A DNA stretch of 19,096 nucleotides, taken from assembly GCA_015679605.1 (NCBI GenBank), contig JAAAVE010000306.1, forward strand, positions 1-19,096, read 5' to 3'. The notes below the pieces were generated by a model, which worked only from the letters and a program-made list of their open reading frames with translations, had not been told where the DNA came from and searched no databases. The translations under genes and the position numbers were made by a program. Source of the DNA: Podila epigama (taxonomy: Eukaryota > Mortierellomycota > Mortierellomycetes > Mortierellales > Mortierellaceae). Shown here one piece after another: positions 1 to 6,821 of the stretch; position 1 is the first letter of the stretch; each line of letters opens with the position of its first letter.

Positions 1-865
1 CGATTACGACGATGCCAATAAATGAATCCTTATTTCCATTCCGGACGCTAAATGGATTCGCTGCATCCGCTGAGCTTAAATCGCGCCACTTTCGTCTGGT
101 TATTTTTTTTTCATCCCTCTTCCTCATCACCACCTCAATCTTTTTCAACATCTCCTCAATCTTTAATCACCTTCGTCAAGATTACTCAGGTTCGTCCCCC
201 CCTTGTTCTCATTCGTATTAGTGTCAAGACTGGTTTGAGAATTTCATGACAGCACTCTTTGCCTGGACACATTTGGTCGTGCTCAATGCAAGTTGTGTAG
301 TGAGGATAATGCAGCCCGGACGAGTCTTAAGCTGCTAGTCTCTGTCTCTTGGAGCCTGAGTTGTTTTTTTGTCAGCCCTTTTACAATCTATGCGTGGTGC
401 GTGGAGGGCTGATTGACTCAGTTAGTCATCCTCATGTCTCTCCTGGTTGACCATTGGAGGGTATGAGTGGTGATGATGTAGCCCAAGAGCAGAGGCGTAT
501 GCTAATTGCTTCAATGCATTTCTGGCCATCGGAAAAAAAGAAGAGTTTTACCAACATCTTTACATCCTTTGCACCATACTAATTTCTTTTTTTTTTTCTT
601 TTCTTTTTTTTTTGCGCCGAGCTGCAATACACGACATACACAAATCCGTTTGATTTGTATGGTGGCACGACTTTACTCAATTGGTCGCTTACCGCTTACT
701 TACCACGTTCAGGATTCGTTGCCACAGTGATACCATGGCACTGTCACATCACTCATAGCCATTTCTATCGCCTACAGAAAATTATACATTAAAGATTCTT
801 TCAAAAAGAACTCGCACAATAATCTCTCCAATATGATGCACAATCTCGATTTTTTATTAATTTCC
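1..865. other. Left-edge stretch with no supported gene
   Basis: I find no convincing coding exon here on either strand. Open frames are short and translate to Ser/Phe/Leu-rich low-complexity sequence from T/C tracts (for example 100-170 and 585-615). One frame entering from the left edge reads D-Y-D-D-A-N-K then TGA at 23-25, so the window could start inside the last codons of an upstream plus-strand gene, but seven codons prove nothing. The right part (about 730-865) is probably the 3' UTR of the minus-strand SMU1 gene. I saw no tRNA-like B box or snoRNA box pair. Confidence 0.5.
853..858 (-). terminator. AATAAA-type polyadenylation signal of the SMU1 gene
   Basis: The hexamer AATAAA reads on the minus strand here, starting about 8 nt past the SMU1 stop codon (868-866). 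It is very close to the stop, so it may be a chance A/T-rich hit with the true site further downstream. Fungal polyadenylation signals are degenerate. Confidence 0.35.
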
Positions 866-3295
866 CTAGGCTTTCCAGAGAAGGACGCGCCCATCAGCCG
901 TATAGACTGCCAAAATGTTGGAGAGTGGATGTGCAGCCATACCAATGACATCGCCATCGCCCACTGGAATCGAGCGGACATGCTTTCCTGTATCAGAGTA
1001 GAAGCTATGGATCTGTCGGTTCTCGGACAAGCAGTATACAATCTCGGCCTGTGGAGATAAGGTCACTGCCAAATAATCTGTCAATGGAACACCTACAGAG
1101 TCCTTTTTGTCTGCATCCACACCAGCAGTGCTAGCCGAAAGATCCTTGGTCGTCCCCTCTGTCAGACTATCGGGCGAAGTAAACTTTCGAACCAATTCTC
1201 CCTCCATAGTCAGAATATAGGCGGTCGGTGACTGAAGGCAGACAAGAAGCTGGTTGGGTCGCGGGAAGGGAACACACGAATTGACTGTGAGCCCTGAAAC
1301 GCCTGCCATCGTGCCTGTGCCATCATGAGGCGTGATTGTCTGCAAACAGCTTGTTGTTTTGTAGTCCCACACCTAGAGTCACAGTGACAATCAGTTTATA
1401 CTTCGTGAGTATCATTGAGCAAAGTTGAGACCAGGTAGTAAAAAGGAGACAAAAGATGCCTTCAACAAAGGCGTACCTTCACTGTGCCGTCTGAACTGGA
1501 GCTTAGGATCTTTGTTCCATCGGATGAAAATGAGGCGTGGTTAACATAGGAAGTATGGCCTCTAAACTCTTTGAGCATCTTGCCTGACTTGAGGCCATGC
1601 ACGCTATGAATGTGAAATAGAATAATGAGTGAGCGTGATGTGGACCCATGGCACGATGGGATACCAAACAAATAAAAAAAACGTCAAAGTCAACGTCAAC
1701 GTACCGAATTGTCATGTCAAACGAAGTACTCAGCACTTGAGTACCGTCCGGAGAAAAGCTGACGGATGTGACGCCTCCTGTATGTGCAGGAGAATAACGA
1801 CGAAGACATTGCCCAGTCTGGACCCTCCACACCTTGATTTTCCCATCCTGTGCACCCGATGCGAGCATTTCGCTATCTTTACTGAATCCAAGACATAATA
1901 CTGCTGACTCCATTGACATTAGGTTGTCCTGTGGGTAACACGATAAAAGGCACAAAGGGTTAAGAAAAAACGATGTATAGTTTCGTCAGAGACAAGTTTG
2001 TCATCCGTTGAGTGCAAAATGTGGGTATATTCATGAAATATCAAGTACATGTAAAAGTAAAGTGTTCATATGTTACCTCTGCTTGATACTTGAGGTCCTT
2101 TCTTAACTTTGCGGTCAGGTAATTCCAGATTTCAATAAAACCATCCATGCTTCCTGTGACAAGGTATTGGCCATTGGGTGAAAAGGCGACACACTCTGCG
2201 TGTTGCTTCTTGGGGAACTAGAGTTTGTTTTGGAAAAAAAAAGGGTTCAAGGAGGGTCAGAATATCAGGAAGAGACAATAAAAATCCGCCTCATTCTGGT
2301 TTTTTTCGAGTCTATGACAGCCAACAGCTCCACTGACCTTGATAGTATTGTAACATTTTGTAGGAACATCATCTGTTTCTGCTTGTACAACTGGAACTGT
2401 TCCTCGGAACAAATCATAGGCCGAGTCTGGTGGGAGCATGCCCTGTTGCTCCTGAAACTTCAAGGACTGACCAAGCAGAGTCAGTAGGCGCGAAGGGGCT
2501 ACAACAGTGACCTCGCTTGAAAGCGACTGTGCAATGATCTGTCGCCGCTTCTCCTTTGAAATGCCATTTGGATAAGCGATTTTGGGGTCAAAGTGTGATC
2601 GAGAGAGAACATTTTCCAGATGGAGATAACGATCAGGGTATTGTTCCCGCAGCAATTGTGTCGGTTTTGTCTGTCGCAAAAGTGTGCGCGCTGTTCCAAT
2701 CTCGCGAAGCTCCACCAGTTCAATCACGATCTATCATTGGTGACCATTTTGACAGGAGATGAGATGGTTGCTCAAAGATCGTAGGATCATGAAATAGATA
2801 TGCTCAAAACAATATAGGCTTTTGACTAACCTGCTCGTACAGATCCATGAGCTTTTTCTCTGGGATCTTGAGCTGAGAGACGATTCTCAAAACATTATCC
2901 CAATTGCCTTGCAAGATCTCTGATGAAAACGCCTCTACGCTGTCCACGGTATTCAGTGCAATGGTTGTCTCTTCCTATATACACATGAATCAGGTCAAAG
3001 AGAGTAAGTCGAAGGGGCGATGAATAAGGCGATCTTTTGCTTGCCAACGTAGGATGTTCCATGGTGATAAAGACATGCGAGACTTGCCTGTAATGCTGCA
3101 AGGGTATTGAGCAGATTATTCTCCTTTAGAAACTGTTGAATAAGTCTTATCACACTATGAAAGGCGAGAGCAAGTGTCCCATAGAAGGCAAAGTGTGAGT
3201 CCAAAACGGGGGGTCAGAGAAGCCATTGCGATTTCAAGTAGTGCTGTAGTCTATAACAAGCATCGAATGACATACTCGCTGGACTCGATCTCCAT
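866..3295 (-). CDS. SMU1: Spliceosomal WD40-repeat protein SMU1 (LisH-CTLH-WD40)
   Basis: Eight exons on the minus strand: 3295-3276, 3154-3088, 2974-2831, 2730-2338, 2217-2077, 1928-1705, 1603-1477, 1372-866. All join in phase to a 540-aa protein; human SMU1 has 513. The N-terminus (residues 1-40, starting MEIESSDVIRL) is a LisH helix pair. A CTLH region follows, with DLYEQ and [11 protein letters not shown] at about 73-88. Residues 100-190 carry family signatures such as SKEKRR and [10 protein letters not shown]. The second half is a WD40 propeller (blades with GFIEIWN, GKIKVW, GTVKVWD) ending VLLWKA. SMU1 is known to pair with RED/IK in the precatalytic spliceosome and to promote its activation and splice-site choice. 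Intron 2 (3087-2975) has a GC donor. A roughly 30-residue Ser/Thr/Asp-rich insertion (residues 438-470) explains the extra length. An in-frame ATG at 3322 would add nine residues. Family identity is very secure. Confidence 0.95.
2975..3087 (-). other. GC-AG intron (SMU1 intron 2)
   Basis: On the minus strand the exon ends in CAG, followed by GCAAGT instead of GT, and the intron ends ATATAG. Only this donor joins the reading frame L-Q to E-E-T-T, which matches the SMU1 family. Using the nearby GT four bases in from the donor would shift the frame. AG|GCAAGT is the consensus of the rare GC-AG class handled by the U2 spliceosome. Confidence 0.9.
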
Positions 3296-3723
3296 GGTGT
3301 TGACACTCTTTCCTGAATCCATGCTGTCTGGTCTTGAGATGCTGTCACCGCTTTTGTCCCAAGTTCCTTGTTTCGACTTTTTTGCTTTCGTCTTGTTCGT
3401 CTTGATTGTTTGAAATGAAGGAAAAAGTGAAAATTCAGTCAAAAGAACGTGACTTGAATGAGAATGAACAGAGAGAGAAAGGAGGGAAAAAAAAAGTCTG
3501 GCGCATTCTTCCTTTTTGTGAATTATTTTGTTTTCGCTTTATTTACCTATCATCAACACACATTTTCCATCGCTCTCGACGCACCTTCGCGCAAGCATAC
3601 ATTACACACGCAAACACAGATAGACACACAGAACATATACTGGGACACAATCCACTTGTTTTCCTTGATCCATCACACTAGCAGGAACTTTTTTGCATTT
3701 TCAATTTGCACATTAATTTCACC
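3296..3723. promoter_or_regulatory. Divergent (bidirectional) promoter region between SMU1 and Rab5 genes
   Basis: The two start codons face away from each other across 428 bp, so both promoters and 5' UTRs must share it. The Rab5-proximal part (about 3500-3720) is rich in T and C, with CA-rich runs near 3600-3635, like many fungal 5' leaders. The SMU1-proximal part has A-rich and AG-rich tracts when read on the plus strand (3405-3495). No clear TATA box was found. Start of transcription cannot be placed from sequence alone. Confidence 0.6.
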
Positions 3724-5367
3724 ATGTCACAACCCAGCGAAGTAGCTGCTCACGCCAACATGAAGCCTGTTCAAGTCAAGCTGGTTCTACTTGGTAACGA
3801 CAACCAGCATCCATACCTTTCGTCATTTTCTCTCCTTTTCTTTCCCTCTCGGCCCCCGCTCTTGCTCGTTGTATCTTTCACATGAGTCAGCTGTCATTTA
3901 GTTTCAACAATGTGGTCAACAGCTGCAGTAACATATTGCACTGTTTTGGCCTTGACCACTAAAAAGAAGAGAAAAGAGAGACTTCTTATAACACAGTCCC
4001 AGTGACAAAAGACAAACAGGGCATGGCGGAATGACAGTTTATGGTAAAAAAACCTGACTGACAGCATCCTTTTGCAACTAAACTACAATAGGTGAAGCCG
4101 CAGTTGGAAAATCAAGTCTGGTCCTCCGGTTTGTGAACGACGAGTTCCAAGAGAATAAGGAGCCTACGATTGGAGGTAATGTAATCGTCATACCTTGTTC
4201 GCAAAAGAAAACAAAGAAATGAGAGAGGGAGGGGAAGAAAAAGAAAATGAGACGCGCACGCACGCACGCCATATATCTGTATTATTATTATATGATGTTC
4301 AAACTTGTTGGTCATACACATTTCTTTTTTCGACTTGTACACCAAGTTGCACATCCCAACTCAGCATGCGCCAAGGAAGAAAAAAAAAAGGCACACAGGA
4401 AGAAAGAAAGAAAAAAAAGACAAAAAATCTTGATCTCTACCCCTTATTCACATTAGTAGTGACCTGTCATGGCGCTATCGGCTGACCCACATGTTTTTTT
4501 TGTTTGAATTCATCTCTTTTTGATGGTTCGTGCTTCATGTTTAAATAGCTGCCTTTTTGACTCAAAAATGCCGCTTGGAGGACAAGGTGATCAAGTTTGA
4601 GATTTGGGATACTGCTGGACAAGAGCGTTTCCATTCCTTGGCACCAATGTACTATCGCAATGCACAGGCCGCTGTTGTTGTATATGATGTCACAAAGGCG
4701 GTAAGGTTTCTTTGTTATTATTATTATTTAACCTCATCTTTGATTGAACGACCCTAAGCAAGACAGACAATGCATGTGGGTTTAGAAGGAAAAGAGGATG
4801 GAATAGTTTGTGACGGAGCAAGAACAAACTTACTAATACATTTAAATATATATATTACATCTTGTGTTTTGACCTATCTAGTCCTCATTGGAAAAGGCAA
4901 AGTCTTGGGTGAAAGAGTTGCAGCGACAGGCCAACCCAAACATTGTTATTGCACTGACTGGCAACAAGGTGGACCTTGTGTCAAATGGTCGACGTGGAAA
5001 CAGACGGTCGTCCTCCGCGGAGGAGGATGGGGAGGAAGAAGAACAGGAGGAGGATGCTTTGGACGAGGATGAAGATGACGAGGATGAGGAGGCTTATGGT
5101 GCTTCTCGACAGGTACCAACAGAGGAGGCGAGTGCTTACGCGCAAGAGTCAGGGTTGCTCTTCTTTGAGACGTCTGCCAAGAACGGAGAGGGCGTTGCTG
5201 AGGTGTTTACAGAGATTGCCAAAAAGATTCCTCTTGAGCACATTCTTGCGGCGACTCGAGGTGGCCGTGCAGGTGGCGCAAGCACTGGCAACGGACGGGT
5301 TGACCTCCAAAATGCTAATGGACAGCGATTGGGCGGACAACAGGACAAGGGTGCCTGTGCATGTTAA
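3724..5367 (+). CDS. RAB5: Rab5-family small GTPase (Ypt5/Vps21-like)
   Basis: Four exons: 3724-3793, 4092-4175, 4549-4700, 4882-5367, giving 263 aa. Rab G motifs are complete: P-loop GEAAVGKS (24-31), switch I PTIGAAF (48-54), WDTAGQE (71-77), GNKVD (129-133) and ETSAK (198-202). Stretches such as [10 protein letters not shown] and [17 protein letters not shown] are Rab5-specific. The C-terminus is a C-A-C (CXC) signal for double geranylgeranylation. Rab5 proteins control early-endosome fusion and endocytic cargo transport. The odd part is an insertion of about 40 residues (136-177) between the NKxD motif and the next helix: basic and serine-rich first ([11 protein letters not shown]), then almost all Glu/Asp. 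It lies within one exon, in frame, so it is not a missed intron by any splice site I can see. Human RAB5A is 215 aa; the insertion and a longer tail explain the difference. I recall similar acidic insertions in basidiomycete Rab5. The intron inside the P-loop codon group is unambiguous. Confidence 0.95.
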
Positions 5368-6127
5368 ATAACGAACCAAAGCCTTGTTGCATGACATAGC
5401 CCTTTCTTTTTCGATTTTTTTTTCTTTCACATAAAGTGCAGTGTCCACATAGCCCAACCACTTGACGTTGACAGTGTGTTGTGCTGTATGTGTGTTGTGC
5501 TGCATGGGTATTTTAGGGTTGTTGAGAGGGAGGGAGGGGGAGGAGGATGATGGATGATTTTTGCATGTGTTTTCATGTCAACAACATCAACAACAGCTTC
5601 CACTGCTACTTTCTATTACGAACAGGACAAAGAGTTGGGTTGTACGACAAGAGATGACCGACCGAATGGATGATAGAAAATCGCATGAATCACACACACT
5701 GATAATAATGCCAACAATCACAATAGTTAGTCCCATCTCTAGCCAGGGTTACCAGTGACCCTAAAAGAGACAGGATTTAATCGGACAGGGTCATGAATGA
5801 ATGACCGGGGTCCCCCACCCGCTTTGACAGACAAGATAGGATGGATAGCTGAATGGATGGATGATATCCGTGATTTTTTTTGCCGCCCTTTTTGTGTCAA
5901 GTCAAATGTTGAATTGAGTTTTTTTATGGCTTGCTTATTTTAGGCTTCGGATTGGATCAGCTAAAAAAAATAATTTAATTTATTTTGAGTTGTTGGTCGC
6001 CTTGAAGATAATTTTGATTTTTTTATGTGAGATGGGATGGGATGGGGTAAGAGGATGGGTCATTCACATGGAGTACATGTTCTGTACACACTTGTCCAGA
6101 CTAGAAAAGTGTAGTCAATTGAACATT

Positions 6128-6410
6128 GATGGATAGAGAGAGAGACAGGGATTAGGACGACAAGACAAGGTCAAAGACACCAGAGCAAAAGACACCAGAG
6201 CAAGGGACAAAAGGGACAAGAGCAATGACAATGACAGTGACAATGACAAGAAGAATGACAAGAGGACAAGAACACAAGAACACAAGAAGACAATGGCCCT
6301 AAAACGACAACAAGACAACAAGGCAACAAGACAACAAGACAAATGTCAAAGACAATGATGATGACAATGAACAAAACGATCAAAATGACGAGACAGAAGA
6401 TACGAAAGAT
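6128..6410. repeat. Degenerate T-poor GACAA/AAGACA-type repeat tract
   Basis: Short imperfect units recur: GACACCAGAGCAA at 6176-6188 and again at 6191-6203 (period 15), ATGACA-type hexamers at 6225-6248, and CAAGACAA-type units at 6306-6345. In 6181-6360 I count 11 T in 180 bases on the plus strand, so the strand asymmetry is extreme. It looks like an old expanded and mutated simple repeat, not a coding region. Confidence 0.6.
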
Positions 6411-6516
6411 ACACTGTTGAACAAGAAAAAAACAGTGAGCAAAAAAAAAAAATAAAATAAAATAAAATAAAAAAATAAAAATTACAGCAGTTTTCATTTA
6501 AAAAGAAATTGCCCTT

Positions 6517-6821
6517 TTGCAACCCTTTTTTTCCTTCTCTCTTTCTCTCTCTCTCTCTCTTCTCCTTGTTGACATCTTTGCTCGACTGTTTCCTTCATTC
6601 CATCCATTCCATCCATTCCATCCCTCCATTCATCTCACCTTCACAACTCTTCATGTCCACTTGAATGTCCACCTGCACTCTCTACCACCTCCACCACCAC
6701 TGCACCTGAAATCTTTGTTTCATTCTCTTTTTTTTTCACTCATTGACACACCCTCATACCTACCAACCACCCACCTGTCGTATTAACCAACCCCCCACTT
6801 CACTTCACTCGACCTAACATC
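6517..6821 (+). promoter_or_regulatory. C/T-rich promoter or 5' UTR tract of the BAR-SH3 gene
   Basis: Nearly continuous pyrimidine runs, including (CT)n at 6544-6560 and three copies of CATTCCATC at 6596-6622, lead up to the ATG at 6822. Long pyrimidine tracts on the coding strand are common just upstream of fungal transcription starts. No TATA box stands out. Confidence 0.45.

Larger units (their letters stand above)
5368..6821. other. Intergenic spacer, Rab5 3' end to BAR-SH3 promoter
   Basis: This 1.45-kb stretch holds no supported gene. It should contain the Rab5 3' UTR at the left and the BAR-SH3 promoter and 5' UTR at the right. G-run clusters lie at 5526-5546 and 6031-6059. A T-poor, GACAA-rich degenerate repeat spans about 6128-6410, followed by (AAAAT)-like repeats at 6449-6480. 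A strongly C/T-rich tract of about 280 bp then leads to the start codon. Open frames here translate to low-complexity Leu/Ser/Cys or His/Pro/Ser sequence and are not believable genes. Confidence 0.6.

Noticed and set aside
250-420. Possible Cys-containing exon (C-K-L-C-S-E-D type frame) in the left-edge stretch
   Set aside because: Frame is short, ends in TGA at about 411, and no convincing donor and acceptor pair links it to another exon.
461-540. Possible C/D-box snoRNA (GTGATGA near 469)
   Set aside because: No matching CTGA D box at a proper distance and no flanking stem. The same test failed for TGATGA hits near 6354 and 9125.
4195-4485. Plus-strand open frame of 96 codons inside Rab5 intron 2
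   Set aside because: It is Lys/Arg/Glu-rich low-complexity sequence from A/G tracts, and the flanking exons splice cleanly across it in Rab5 phase.
6115-6497. Minus-strand Leu/Cys/Val-rich open frames opposite the GACAA repeat
   Set aside because: They are translations of the T-poor repeat (repeated Cys-His and Leu-Ser), with no domain and no splice logic.
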